DNA from: an uncultured Verrucomicrobiota bacterium
Lineage (GTDB): Bacteria > Verrucomicrobiota > Kiritimatiellia > CAIVKH01
Reading direction: 5' to 3'
Assembly: GCA_937996795.1 (NCBI GenBank)
Contig: CALKUH010000017.1
Span: forward strand, 1-64,000
Length of the DNA stretch: 64,000 bases
A program made the translations under genes and the position numbers. The notes under the pieces were generated by a model. The model searched no databases and was not told where the DNA came from. It was given only the letters and a program-made list of their open reading frames with translations. Below, one piece after another: positions 46,098 to 55,105 of the stretch. Every line of letters begins with the position of its first letter. Position 1 is the first letter of the stretch.

Positions 46098-48947
46098 ATG
46101 GAGGAGCATGCCGGAATGATCGGGCGCGGCCCGGAGGCCGCGCTGCTCTCTGCGCGCGCTGCCGATGCCTGTACAGGCGGTGGTGGCGCGGTTCTCTTCC
46201 TGTCCGGCGAAGCGGGGGTGGGCAAGTCGCATCTGGTGCAGGCGGTGCTGGCAACGCAGCCCGTTCGCGTCTTCAACACGACATCGCTCGCGGGTTTGAC
46301 GCCTGCGTATGGCCCGGTGCTTCAGTGCCTGCGCGCCTGGCGGCAGGAGGCGCCCGCGGAATTCAAGGCGCTGGGCGGGCGGGCCGCGCCGGTTGCGTCG
46401 TGTTTGGACGGTGGCCTTGCGCCGGGCGTGCCGGTGGAGTCTTTGCGTGAGGCGCTTGTGGGCGCCGTCTTGGCGATCGCTCGCCGCAGGCCGTCCGCAT
46501 GGGTGTTGGATGATGTACATCACGCGGACGCGGCGACACTGGAGTTGCTGACGCTATTGGGGCTACGCGTGAAGGACTCCGCGCTGCTCGTGGTCGGGAT
46601 TTATCAGTCCAACGAGGTGGGGCGCGATCATCCGTTGCGCCGGCTGCGCGCCACGCTGCGCAAATCGCCCCGGTTTGTGGAGTTCACCGTCGAACCCTTT
46701 TCCCTGAAGGAGAGTCTCCGCATGATGCGTGAGTGCCTCGGCGCGGAGCCTGCGCCGGCGCTGGCGCAGGCCCTCCACGAGCGCACGCAGGGGGTTCCGC
46801 TATACATTGAGGAATTCTGCACGGCGTTGAAGGCGGGCGGTTGCCTGTTCGACCGGGGCCGCGGGCTGGAGTTGGCCGAGGGCCGCGAGGTGCCGTTGCC
46901 GGAGCGCCTGCAGGATGCGTTGCTGTTGCGCCTTCATTCCCTGCCGTCGGGGGAGCGCGCATTCGTGGAGGCGGCCGCCGTGGATGGTGTGGAATTCGAC
47001 TGGGCGTTGGCCGGGCAGACCTCTGGCCAGCCGGCGGGCGGAGATGCGCTGATTGAACAGGGACTGGTGCGCGCGGGTGGCGCGGGGCGCGGTGTGTTTG
47101 CACATCCCTTGTTCCAGGAGGCGGTGCTCGCGGCGTTGCCGTGGTCGCGCCGCAGGGCGTTGCACGCGGCAGTGGCCCGGCGCCTCGGGGCGGCAGGCGC
47201 GCCGCCGGACCGGTTGGTGCGTCACTACGAAGCGACGGGCGACCAGGCGAACGCCCGCGCGGCTTGGCTCGCCGTGGCGGAGCGGGCCTGCGGGTTGCAT
47301 GCGCACGAGGATGCGTTCCGGGCCTTTGAACGCGCGATGGCCGCGTGGGCGCCCGGTGAGGACGAATCGGCGCGGGCCGAGGCGCTGGGCCGGTATGTCG
47401 AGTGTGCACGCGCGAGCGGTCATCTGCAGGAGGCGTCCCGCGGGCTTACGGAATTGTTGGCGAGCCCGCTGCTGGCCGCGGATCTGGTGAAGCGCGGGGA
47501 AACCTGGCGCGCGCTCGCCGCCGTGCAGGTCCAGGAGGGCGCGGTGCTGGCGTCGATCGAATCGCACCGCTCGGCGGCGCGCGATTACGAGGCGGCCGGG
47601 CGGCTCGCCGATGCGGCGGAGGACTGGTACGCCATCTCGGAACTCGGCCTGGTGGCGGTGAGTCTGTCGGAGGCCCGGGCCGCGTGTGAGCGGGCGGTCG
47701 AACTGGCGGCGCGCGCGGAGCGCCCGGCGTTGCGGGCGCGCGCGCTCAGCCAGCTGGCGTTGCTGTGCGCGACGCTGGCCCAGCCCGAGGAGGCGCGGCG
47801 TTTCATCGAAGCGGCGCTCATGCTGGCCTTGGAACATGACCTGCCGGAGGAAGCCGCCGTGGCGTACCGGCGCCTCGCGAGCACGCTTGAATTCGCGTCG
47901 AACTATCTCGCCGAGGTCGAGGCGTATGGCGAAGCCTTGTCGTATTGCAGCAGCCGGGGGCTCGAGGCCCAGCAGGCGTTGTGCATGGGCTGCCTGTCCT
48001 ACGCCTTGTTCCGATCGGGCGAGTGGAGCCAGTGCCAGCGCACCGCGCGCCAGGTCCTGCGCCGGAAGGACGCACCGCCGGTCAGCCGCTGCGGCGCGCA
48101 GCTCGCGCTCAGCCTCGTGGCGCTGCACCGGGGCGAACTCAAGACGGCGCGCCGCGTGTTGCAGGACTTCGACCGGGAGGTGCGCGCCGGGGGCCTGTTG
48201 ATCTATGAGCTGTTCTCGCTGTGGGAACTGGCGATGCTCGAACAGCTGGAGGGCCGTCCCGCGGGCGCGGATGCGCATTTCCTGCGCCTGCTCGACACTT
48301 GGGAGCGGACCGAGGACCGCCACGAGGTCCTCCCGGGCCTGCGGGCCGCGGCGACGTTTTATGCGCGGCAGGGGCGCGCGGCCGAAACCAACCGCTGCGC
48401 GCGGGCCGCCGGTCGCATTGCCTCCGTTTCCGGGAACCCGGAAGCCTCGGCAACCCTGGCCTACGTGCTTGGGGAAGCCGCGCTCAGCGCGGGAAAAGCG
48501 GACGAGTCGCTGCCTCATTTTGCGCGGGCCTGCGCGCTGTTCCGTCAGCATGAGTTGATGGTCGATGGCTTGTGGGCCGATGCGCGCTCGGGGGAAGTGA
48601 TGTGTCTGGAGGGCTCGGCGGAGGAGGGGCGCCGCGTGTTGCGCGATGCGTTGGGCCGCGCGCGCCGTCTCGGTGCTCGGCCCCTGGTTGTTCAAATCGA
48701 ATCCGCCCTGTCCGACGCGCCGTCCGCCGCCGCGGAACCGGATTCCCCGTGGACCTGTCTGAGCACGCGCCAGCAGGAAGTCGCGCGCTGCCTTGTGGAA
48801 GGGTTGACGAACAAGGAAGTCGCAGCCCGCCTGCACCTCAGCACGCGCACCGTGGACATGCATGTGCGGCATATTTTCGACCGCCTCGCGTGCCGCTCCC
48901 GCGCCGAAGCCGTGTCGCGGCTGCTGCAGCGCGAAAAACTGCACTGA
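46098..48947 (+). CDS. MalT/LuxR-type ATPase transcriptional regulator
   Basis: 949 residues in the STAND-like order. The N-terminal AAA/NTPase has Walker A GEAGVGKS (37-44) and a Walker B AWVLDDVHHAD. A long central array of TPR-like helical repeats (about 400-860) follows. The C-terminal LuxR helix-turn-helix contains LSTRQQEVARCLVEGLTNKE and LHLSTRTVDMHVRHIFDRL. Such proteins bind ATP and an inducer, oligomerise and activate promoters. The next genes, a GNAT and a homocysteine methyltransferase, are likely targets. The inducer is not evident. Confidence 0.85.
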   Translation: MEEHAGMIGRGPEAALLSARAADACTGGGGAVLFLSGEAGVGKSHLVQAVLATQPVRVFNTTSLAGLTPAYGPVLQCLRAWRQEAPAEFKALGGRAAPVASCLDGGLAPGVPVESLREALVGAVLAIARRRPSAWVLDDVHHADAATLELLTLLGLRVKDSALLVVGIYQSNEVGRDHPLRRLRATLRKSPRFVEFTVEPFSLKESLRMMRECLGAEPAPALAQALHERTQGVPLYIEEFCTALKAGGCLFDRGRGLELAEGREVPLPERLQDALLLRLHSLPSGERAFVEAAAVDGVEFDWALAGQTSGQPAGGDALIEQGLVRAGGAGRGVFAHPLFQEAVLAALPWSRRRALHAAVARRLGAAGAPPDRLVRHYEATGDQANARAAWLAVAERACGLHAHEDAFRAFERAMAAWAPGEDESARAEALGRYVECARASGHLQEASRGLTELLASPLLAADLVKRGETWRALAAVQVQEGAVLASIESHRSAARDYEAAGRLADAAEDWYAISELGLVAVSLSEARAACERAVELAARAERPALRARALSQLALLCATLAQPEEARRFIEAALMLALEHDLPEEAAVAYRRLASTLEFASNYLAEVEAYGEALSYCSSRGLEAQQALCMGCLSYALFRSGEWSQCQRTARQVLRRKDAPPVSRCGAQLALSLVALHRGELKTARRVLQDFDREVRAGGLLIYELFSLWELAMLEQLEGRPAGADAHFLRLLDTWERTEDRHEVLPGLRAAATFYARQGRAAETNRCARAAGRIASVSGNPEASATLAYVLGEAALSAGKADESLPHFARACALFRQHELMVDGLWADARSGEVMCLEGSAEEGRRVLRDALGRARRLGARPLVVQIESALSDAPSAAAEPDSPWTCLSTRQQEVARCLVEGLTNKEVAARLHLSTRTVDMHVRHIFDRLACRSRAEAVSRLLQREKLH

Positions 48948-49035
48948 TCCGTCCGGATGCTGAATGCGCAATGCCGTGCGCATCAATGGGATGCAGCACA
49001 TACGGTAGCGTCCGTTCCTGAATACGGCAATTCTG

Positions 49036-49051
49036 CGAATTCCGCGATTCG
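49036..49051. promoter_or_regulatory. Candidate operator CGAAT-N6-ATTCG
   Basis: A 16-bp inverted repeat in the 175-bp gap between the regulator and the GNAT gene, 72 bp before its ATG. It could bind the neighbouring LuxR-type protein, but nothing in the sequence proves that. Confidence 0.3.
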
Positions 49052-49122
49052 GTCATCTCGGGAACGATGGCTCCCAGATTCGCATGCACGGGGTGTGCGA
49101 ACGACACGACGAGGAGTGAGCC

Positions 49123-49737
49123 ATGCACATTAACGTTCCTGAAATTGAAATTGCGGACGCGCGCGATGCGGCGCGGGCCATGCGGGTCCTGTTGGAGGCC
49201 TTTCGCGAGGATCCCGCCGTGCGCTGGATTTTTCCCGAGGAAACCGGTTATGAGCGTCACTTTCCGCGCCTCGTGCACGCGATGGGCGGCGAAGCGTTCA
49301 CGCTTGGGACGGCGTACCGCATGGCGGACGATTCCGCGGTCGCATTGTGGCTGCCGCCCGGTGTGGAGTCGGACGCCGACGCAATCCTGCAGGTGATCGA
49401 AGACGGTGTGCCCGCCATGCGGAGGGATGAAGTCCTCGGCATGGCGGAGCAGATGGGTCACCACCATCCGGAGGCGCCGCATTGGTATCTGCCGTTTATC
49501 GGCGTGCATCCTGCGCGGCAGGGGCGCGGGCATGGCAGCGCACTGATGCGTCATGCGCTTGAGACGGGTGAACGCAGCAGCATGATCGCCTATCTGGAGT
49601 CGTCCAACCCGTCGAACATCTGTCTTTACGAACGGATGGGCTTCGAAATCGCGGGCGTCATCCGCACGCCGACCTCACCGCCTGTTACGCCGATGCATCG
49701 CCGGGCCGTGTCCCCGTCCCAGATTCAAGCAGCCTGA
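49123..49737 (+). CDS. GNAT family N-acetyltransferase
   Basis: 204 residues. The acetyl-CoA site is WYLPFIGVHPARQGRGHGSA (motif V-x5-Q-x-x-G/A with the R-G-x-G loop), followed by IAYLESSNPSNICLYERMGF typical of GNAT motif B. The N-terminal half is a variable substrate domain. The acceptor is unknown; related proteins acetylate drugs or metabolites. GAGGAG precedes the ATG, and the next gene starts 29 bp after its stop, so the two are probably one unit. Confidence 0.85.
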   Translation: MHINVPEIEIADARDAARAMRVLLEAFREDPAVRWIFPEETGYERHFPRLVHAMGGEAFTLGTAYRMADDSAVALWLPPGVESDADAILQVIEDGVPAMRRDEVLGMAEQMGHHHPEAPHWYLPFIGVHPARQGRGHGSALMRHALETGERSSMIAYLESSNPSNICLYERMGFEIAGVIRTPTSPPVTPMHRRAVSPSQIQAA

Positions 49738-49766
49738 AACACTCAACATCAACGGAGAACCACGCA

Positions 49767-50744
49767 ATGAAAACGAAGTCCATGCTGAGCCGCTACCGCG
49801 ATGAACTGCCGCAACTGAGCGGGGAATTATTTCTCGCCGACGGCGGGTTGGAAACGACCATGGTGTTCCTCGAACACCTGGAGTTGCCGGATTTTGCCTC
49901 GTTCGACCTGTTGCGTCGCGCGGAGGGACCGGGTGTGTTGAAAAAGTACTATCGAACCTACCTGGCCCTCGCGCAGCGGTACGGGTGCGGGCTGATCCTG
50001 GAGAGCGTCGGTTGGCGGGCGAGTCGTGATTGGGGCGCCCGGCTGGGGTACGACCGAAAGGCCCTGGCGGAGGCCAACCGTCGATCCATAGCCCTGATGG
50101 TGGAGGCGCGCGACGAAGTCCCGGGCCACCAACAGCCGGTCATCCTGAGCGGATGCATCGGACCGCGCGGCGATGGCTACAACCCGGACCGGATCATGAG
50201 CGAGTCGGACGCGACGGAATATCACACGGAGCAGGCGCTGGTTCTCGCGGAAACGGAGGCGGACATGCTTTCCGCGATGACCATGAACTATGCCGAGGAG
50301 GCGGTGGGCGTCGCGCTCGCGGCCCGGCGCGCGGGCATGCCGGTGGCCATTTCCTTCACGGTGGAAACCGATGGGCGCCTGGCAACGGGGCAGCGTTTGC
50401 GCGATGCGCTGTTGCAGGTCGAGGCCGCGACGGATGCATATCCGGTGTATTACATGATCAACTGTGCGCATCCCACGCATTTTGCCGGCGTGCTGCCGGC
50501 GGACGAATGGTGGGTGCGCCGCATCCGCGGGCTGCGCGCGAATTCGTCATGCAAGAGCCACGCCGAGTTGAATGAGTCCACGGAGTTGGATGCGGGTGAC
50601 CCCGTGGATCTTGGCGCCCGTTATGCGTCGTTGCTCGCGCGACTTCCCCAGCTCAACATCATGGGTGGGTGCTGCGGAACGGACCATCGCCACATCGAAG
50701 AAATCGCGCGCGCCGTGCTGCCTCGCATGCGGGCGGTCGCTTAG
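49767..50744 (+). CDS. Homocysteine S-methyltransferase family protein
   Basis: 325 residues in the MmuM/BHMT TIM-barrel fold. The opening LFLADGGLETTMVF, the block QPVILSGCIGPRGDGY and the zinc ligands in MINCAHPTHF and MGGCCGTDHRHIEEIA (adjacent cysteines) are complete. It would transfer a methyl group, from S-methylmethionine or a betaine-like donor, to homocysteine. GAGAA lies upstream of the ATG. It overlaps the convergent cytochrome gene by 4 bp. Confidence 0.88.
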   Translation: MKTKSMLSRYRDELPQLSGELFLADGGLETTMVFLEHLELPDFASFDLLRRAEGPGVLKKYYRTYLALAQRYGCGLILESVGWRASRDWGARLGYDRKALAEANRRSIALMVEARDEVPGHQQPVILSGCIGPRGDGYNPDRIMSESDATEYHTEQALVLAETEADMLSAMTMNYAEEAVGVALAARRAGMPVAISFTVETDGRLATGQRLRDALLQVEAATDAYPVYYMINCAHPTHFAGVLPADEWWVRRIRGLRANSSCKSHAELNESTELDAGDPVDLGARYASLLARLPQLNIMGGCCGTDHRHIEEIARAVLPRMRAVA

Positions 50745-52900
50745 GGCGCGCTACCGAGCTGAAGCAGCAGGGCCCGGCTTTGTGAATGGGCCGGGTCCTG
50801 CTGCAGCGCGGACAGCGCCGCTTCGCGCGCCTGCTGGATGTCGCGCATGCGCAGGTGGATCGTGGCGCGGGCGAAGGCGGGGTCCGGCGAGCCGGGCAGC
50901 AGGGGTTCCGCGCGTTGCAGGGCGACGACCGCGTCCGGCAGGCGTTCGGCGCCAGCGTAGGCGAGGCCGAGGTTGTACCAGGCGCGGCCGAAGTCCGGGG
51001 CGCGGCGGACGGTTTCCTCGAGCCATTGCAGCGCGCGCGGGGCGTTCCCGCTCTCCGCCAGCGCGAGGGCGAGTGTGTAGCTGTAGTCCGCGTTCGTTGC
51101 GTCGGCGAGCGCGGCAGCGGCGAGGTTGGAGATGGCGGGTACGATGGCGCCGGCGGCGTGCTGGAGGCGGCCCGCGGTGTGCGCGGCGTCGGGCGATCCG
51201 TCCCATGCGGTGATCTTATCCGCCCACGGAATCACGTCCGCGGGACGTCCGGTCTCCAGCGCAACCTGCGCGTTGCGGAGGGCGCCGGCGGGTTGGTCGG
51301 AAATGTTGCGCAGGTAGGCGACGAGTTCGGCGTGCGGTTCGCGGTGCGAGCGGGCCGTGCCGAGGGCGGCGTCCACGCGTACCAGCGCGCTGTCGTCCGA
51401 CCGCATGGCTTCCAGTATGCCTTCGCTGCCGGGCGCCCCGCCCAGCGCGAGCACGGCGGAGGAACGAACGCGCGGATGCGGATGGAGCAAGTGCTCCTCA
51501 ATAAACGCGCGCACCGGCGGCTCGCCGCTCCATTCGGCGAGCATGGCGACCAGTGCCGCGCGCCAGGCGTCGATCTCCTCCGTCCGTGCCATGTGCAGCA
51601 CGTTTGTCATCGCGCCCGGCAATCCCTCGTGATAGGCCGCGACAGCGCGGGCGCGGTGCCGCGCGCGGCGCGTTTCCATTTTTTCGCCATACCACTTCGT
51701 TGTCCACTCCTCGGCCCACTGCGGGGTCTGGTCGGTGTGGCAGCGATTGCAGGCATTCGGCACGCCGTGTTCGATGGTGAGGCGCGGGTCGGGCGAGGTG
51801 AATCCGTGGTCGCGCCGCCAGTCGCGTCCCATGTAGACGTGTTCGGACATGTGGCAGTCGATACAGCGCCCGCCGGGCATGCCCTCGGCGTGGAACATGT
51901 GCTCCTTCGGGATGATCGGCGTCGCGCCGTTCGCGCCGGGCGGCGTGTGGCACTGCATGCAGAGCGCGTTGTTTTCCGCGGGCAGCTTCAACTTTCCGCT
52001 GTGCGGATTGTGACAGTCCATGCAGGAGACGCCCTTGTGCCCCATGCGGCTCATCATGAACGACGCATATTCAAAGTCCTCGTCGAGCACCTGGCCGTCG
52101 TGGTGGAAGATGCGCGGCGTGTCGGGCAGGATCAGGCGGAAGTGGTCGGTGAAGCGGTCCCCCGGCTTGAAGGTGCCGAACAATTCCTCCCGCCGCGCAT
52201 GGCAGGAAGCGCAGTTGTCGATGTGGAGGGGGGCGGGGGGGGGGGTCAGGTGTCGGGTGTCAGGGGTGGAGGATTCGATCATCGGGCAGGTGTTCGTCCT
52301 CCCCGACACCTGAAACCCGACACCCGTCTCCTCTTCCCGCATCCGGTGACACTGTGTGCACGACACGCCCATCGCCTGCCAGGAGGACGCATAGACGTCC
52401 TTTACCGGGTCGTAGTTCTTCTCGAATCCCGTGGTGTGGCAGAAGGCGCACTGCACGTTCCAGGTGTTGCCGCGACCGGTCCAGTGGCCCCACTCGCCGG
52501 CGTGGCGGTTCTCATTGTTGAAGACGTTGAACCATTCATTGCTGCGCGGGTCGTAGGCCCATTCGAGCGCCTGCAGGCGGCCGTCGGGGAAGGGGATGAG
52601 GTATTGGATGAGCGGGGTGATGCCGATGACAGCCTCGGCGGTGCGCGCTTCCGGCGGGCCGTTTTCAAGGATGGCGCGATCGATGCCGGGCGAGACCAGG
52701 CGGTTCGCGTGCGCGTGTTGCGAGGCCTGCCACTCGTCGTATTCCTTGCGGTGGCATTCCGCGCAGGCCAGCGCGCCGGGATCGGGCGTGCGCGAACGCG
52801 CCGCGAGTTCGCGTCCGATCACGCGATCCTCCGTGCGCGGCGTGCAGGCGCAAAGTCCACCCAGCAGAAGTAGGGAAACGAGAAGCCGGCACGTGCGCAT
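50741..52900 (-). CDS. Octaheme c-type cytochrome lipoprotein with HEAT and TPR repeats
   Basis: 719 residues. A signal peptide ends near Cys19 in GGLCACT, a possible lipid site. Eight CxxCH heme motifs follow in order: CAECH, CAFCH, CTQCH, CASCH, CMDCH, CMQCH, CIDCH and CNRCH. The region after about residue 420 carries HEAT-like repeats (HPHPRVRSSAVLALGG) and then TPRs to the C-terminus. It is probably a periplasmic or outer-membrane electron carrier with a docking scaffold. A palindromic repeat is inserted in frame between hemes 3 and 4 and adds about 33 residues next to a C11 tract. ATG 52900 was chosen as start of the signal peptide. Confidence 0.83.
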   Translation of the reverse strand: MRTCRLLVSLLLLGGLCACTPRTEDRVIGRELAARSRTPDPGALACAECHRKEYDEWQASQHAHANRLVSPGIDRAILENGPPEARTAEAVIGITPLIQYLIPFPDGRLQALEWAYDPRSNEWFNVFNNENRHAGEWGHWTGRGNTWNVQCAFCHTTGFEKNYDPVKDVYASSWQAMGVSCTQCHRMREEETGVGFQVSGRTNTCPMIESSTPDTRHLTPPPAPLHIDNCASCHARREELFGTFKPGDRFTDHFRLILPDTPRIFHHDGQVLDEDFEYASFMMSRMGHKGVSCMDCHNPHSGKLKLPAENNALCMQCHTPPGANGATPIIPKEHMFHAEGMPGGRCIDCHMSEHVYMGRDWRRDHGFTSPDPRLTIEHGVPNACNRCHTDQTPQWAEEWTTKWYGEKMETRRARHRARAVAAYHEGLPGAMTNVLHMARTEEIDAWRAALVAMLAEWSGEPPVRAFIEEHLLHPHPRVRSSAVLALGGAPGSEGILEAMRSDDSALVRVDAALGTARSHREPHAELVAYLRNISDQPAGALRNAQVALETGRPADVIPWADKITAWDGSPDAAHTAGRLQHAAGAIVPAISNLAAAALADATNADYSYTLALALAESGNAPRALQWLEETVRRAPDFGRAWYNLGLAYAGAERLPDAVVALQRAEPLLPGSPDPAFARATIHLRMRDIQQAREAALSALQQDPAHSQSRALLLQLGSAP
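52249..52324. repeat. Palindromic repeat inserted in the cytochrome gene
   Basis: GGTGTCGGGTGTCAGG (52249-52264) faces CCTGAAACCCGACACC (52309-52324), nearly perfect arms around 44 nt. It is translated in frame as the low-complexity segment between the third and fourth heme sites. A G11 run lies at 52235-52245 on this strand. Confidence 0.75.
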
Positions 52901-52980
52901 GTGGCTATTCAACGCGAGCGCGGTGCGCCGGGCAAGTGGATACGCGGGATTACACCCCTTGCGCCCTCGCGTGGTGCTGC

Positions 52981-53052
52981 CGTTCACGTTTCACGTGCAC
53001 GTACACGTTCCACGAAGCGCGTGTACGTGGGACGTGTACGGGAACGTGAACG
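52981..53052. repeat. Palindromic CACGT/GTACACGT-rich repeat
   Basis: CGTTCACGTTTCACG (52981-52995) with the following ACGTACACGTTCC is mirrored by CGTGTACGTGGGACGTG and CGGGAACGTGAACG (53020-53052). It fills much of the 217-bp gap between the divergent cytochrome and dinB genes, just upstream of the dinB promoter. Confidence 0.7.
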
Positions 53053-53082
53053 CCAATCCGCTGGAGCCCTCGCGGGGGGGCA

Positions 53083-53111
53083 TTGACGCAATCCCCGCGG
53101 TGACCCACGAT
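53083..53111 (+). promoter_or_regulatory. Predicted leaderless promoter of dinB
   Basis: TTGACG (53083-53088), 17 nt and CACGAT (53106-53111) are followed by GGCGGC and ATG 53118. No LexA-like box was recognised here. Confidence 0.4.
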
Positions 53112-53117
53112 GGCGGC

Positions 53118-54296
53118 ATGGGCGCGATCCTGCACATCGACATGGATGCCTTCTACGCGGCGGTGGAGGTGCGGGATCATCCGGAGTTGCGCGGCAAGCC
53201 GGTTGTCATCGGCTCGCCGCCGGACAAGCGGGGCGTCGTGTCCACCGCGTCCTACGAGGCGCGGCAATTCGGCATCCGCTCGGCGATGCCGTCGCGCACG
53301 GCGGGCAAGCTGTGTCCGCACGCGGTGTTCCTGCCGGTGCGCATGGCGCGCTACATCGAAGTCTCCGAACAGGTGATGGCGATCATCGAATCATTCACGC
53401 CGATCTACGAGCAGCTCTCGGTGGACGAGGCGTTCCTGGATGTGGCGGGCGTGTTGCGGCGTTGGAAGACGGGCGAGGCGGTGGCGATCGCGCTCAAGCA
53501 GCGCATCCGCAAGCAGACGGGCCTCACGGCGTCCGTCGGCGTCGCGCCGAACAAGTTTCTTGCGAAACTCGCCAGTGACCTGAAGAAGCCGGACGGCCTC
53601 TTCGTTGTGCCGGATGCGCCGGATGCGATTGCGCGCCTGCTGGCAGCGCTCCCGGTCAGCCGCATCTGGGGGGTGGGCAAGGTGACGGAAAAGCGACTGC
53701 ACGAGTGCGGCCTCCGCACGATCGGCGACGTGCAACGCATCCCGCGCGGGACCCTGGCGTCGTATGTCGGCGAGGCGCTCGCGGTCCACATGCAGGAACT
53801 GGCGTGGGGACGCGACGACCGGCCGGTGGTGACCGAGCACCAAGCCAAGAGCATTTCATCCGAGACCACGTTTGACGAGGATTGCACCGACGCGCAGGTG
53901 GTTCGGCAGGTGCTCGTGGAGCAGGTGGAGCAGGTGGGCCGTCGCCTCCGGCGCGACGGGCGCAAGGCGCGCGTAGGGCATATCCGCATCCGCTATGAGG
54001 ACTTCTCCACCATCACCCGCCAGCAGGCCTTTGCCCGGCCGACACATGCGGATCGCGACTTGCTGCGCTGTGCGACGCTGCTGTGGGAACGGGAGCACGC
54101 GGCCCGACCGGTCCGGCTGATCGGGTTCGGGGTGAGCGGCTTGGATGGAGAGGAGCCGCTGCAAGGCGAACTGAACCTCGGCCCGTTCACGCGCGAGCCC
54201 GAATTGGGCAAGGTGGAGCGGCTCGACACGGTTGTGGATACCCTGCGCGAGCAGTTTGGGCGCGACGCGCTGAAGCGGGGTTCCGCGCTGCGGTGA
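53118..54296 (+). CDS. dinB: DNA polymerase IV (Y family)
   Basis: 392 residues. Catalytic acidic residues are in ILHIDMDAFYAAVE (Asp8) and LSVDEAFLDV (Asp103, Glu104). The palm, fingers (SYEARQFGIRSAMPSR), thumb HhH region (RIWGVGKVTEKRLHECGL) and little finger domain are all present, and the length is typical though the C-terminal clamp-binding tail is slightly long. It performs translesion synthesis. The TauE gene converges on it with 3 bp between stops. Confidence 0.95.
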   Translation: MGAILHIDMDAFYAAVEVRDHPELRGKPVVIGSPPDKRGVVSTASYEARQFGIRSAMPSRTAGKLCPHAVFLPVRMARYIEVSEQVMAIIESFTPIYEQLSVDEAFLDVAGVLRRWKTGEAVAIALKQRIRKQTGLTASVGVAPNKFLAKLASDLKKPDGLFVVPDAPDAIARLLAALPVSRIWGVGKVTEKRLHECGLRTIGDVQRIPRGTLASYVGEALAVHMQELAWGRDDRPVVTEHQAKSISSETTFDEDCTDAQVVRQVLVEQVEQVGRRLRRDGRKARVGHIRIRYEDFSTITRQQAFARPTHADRDLLRCATLLWEREHAARPVRLIGFGVSGLDGEEPLQGELNLGPFTREPELGKVERLDTVVDTLREQFGRDALKRGSALR

Positions 54297-54299
54297 GGC

Positions 54300-55037
54300 T
54301 CAGCGCCCCAGGACGAGCTTAACGCCTGCAATGAGCAGGACGATGGCGAGCAGTCGCTTCACGATCACGGGATTAAAGCGCCGGCTCCCGCAATAGGAGC
54401 CCATCGCCCCGCCGGCCACCGCGGCCCCGAGCAGCCAGAGTCCAATCGCCGGAAATGAGCGCGTGCTGCTCCAGTTGCCCACCAGGCCCGCGATGGAATT
54501 GCAAAGGATGAACAACGCCGATACGGCGGCGGCTGTTTTGACCCGGGCCCACCCCATCCACAGCAGGAGCGGGGTCAGGAAAATGCCGCCGCCCGTGCCG
54601 GTGAATCCGGCGAGCAGGCCCAGTCCGCCGCCGAGGGCGATGCTGGCGGGACGCGAGGGCGGACCCCGCACCGTGTCATCCGCGGGGCGCACCAGGAAGC
54701 GCCAGGCCGAGAACAGCAGGACGAGCCCGACCAGCACCTTAAACACCTGTGCCGGCAGGTTGAGGTACCCACCCAGGAATGCCATGGGAATCGCCGCGAG
54801 GGCGAAGGGCCAGAAGAGCGACCACGAAAAATGACCCGCGCGATAAAACTGCCACGCGGTGATCGCGGCGACGAAAATATTCAGCGTGAGGGCGGTCGGT
54901 TTGATGACGGCCGGTGCGAGGCCCGCCAGGGACATGACCGCGATGTAGCCGGACGCGCCCGCATGGCCGACGGAGGAGTAGAGGAATCCGATCAGCGCGA
55001 CCGCCGCGATGAGCAGAAGTTGATCAGCGGGCGGCAT
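54300..55037 (-). CDS. TauE/SafE family anion exporter
   Basis: 245 residues with about seven to eight TM helices. The family motif VGHAGASGYIAVMSLAGLAP at the start and FTGTGGGIFLTPLLLWMGWA in the second half form the inverted repeat of TauE/SafE. Members export sulfite, sulfoacetate or related anions. No organosulfur gene is adjacent, so the substrate is unknown. Confidence 0.88.
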   Translation of the reverse strand: MPPADQLLLIAAVALIGFLYSSVGHAGASGYIAVMSLAGLAPAVIKPTALTLNIFVAAITAWQFYRAGHFSWSLFWPFALAAIPMAFLGGYLNLPAQVFKVLVGLVLLFSAWRFLVRPADDTVRGPPSRPASIALGGGLGLLAGFTGTGGGIFLTPLLLWMGWARVKTAAAVSALFILCNSIAGLVGNWSSTRSFPAIGLWLLGAAVAGGAMGSYCGSRRFNPVIVKRLLAIVLLIAGVKLVLGR

Positions 55038-55051
55038 GGGGGAGGTGATCA

Positions 55052-55098
55052 GTGACCAGTAATCGGTGACCGGTCACTGGTTACCGATCACCGGTCAC
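55052..55098. repeat. Palindromic CGGTGACC/GGTCACTG repeat
   Basis: GTGACCAGTAATCGGTGACC (55052-55071) abuts its near reverse complement GGTCACTGGTTACCGATCAC, and the unit ends in CCGGTCAC at 55098. It lies just after the rpoD stop and upstream of the TauE gene, so it may act as a transcript end structure. Confidence 0.7.
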
Positions 55099-55105
55099 GT
55101 CCTCG

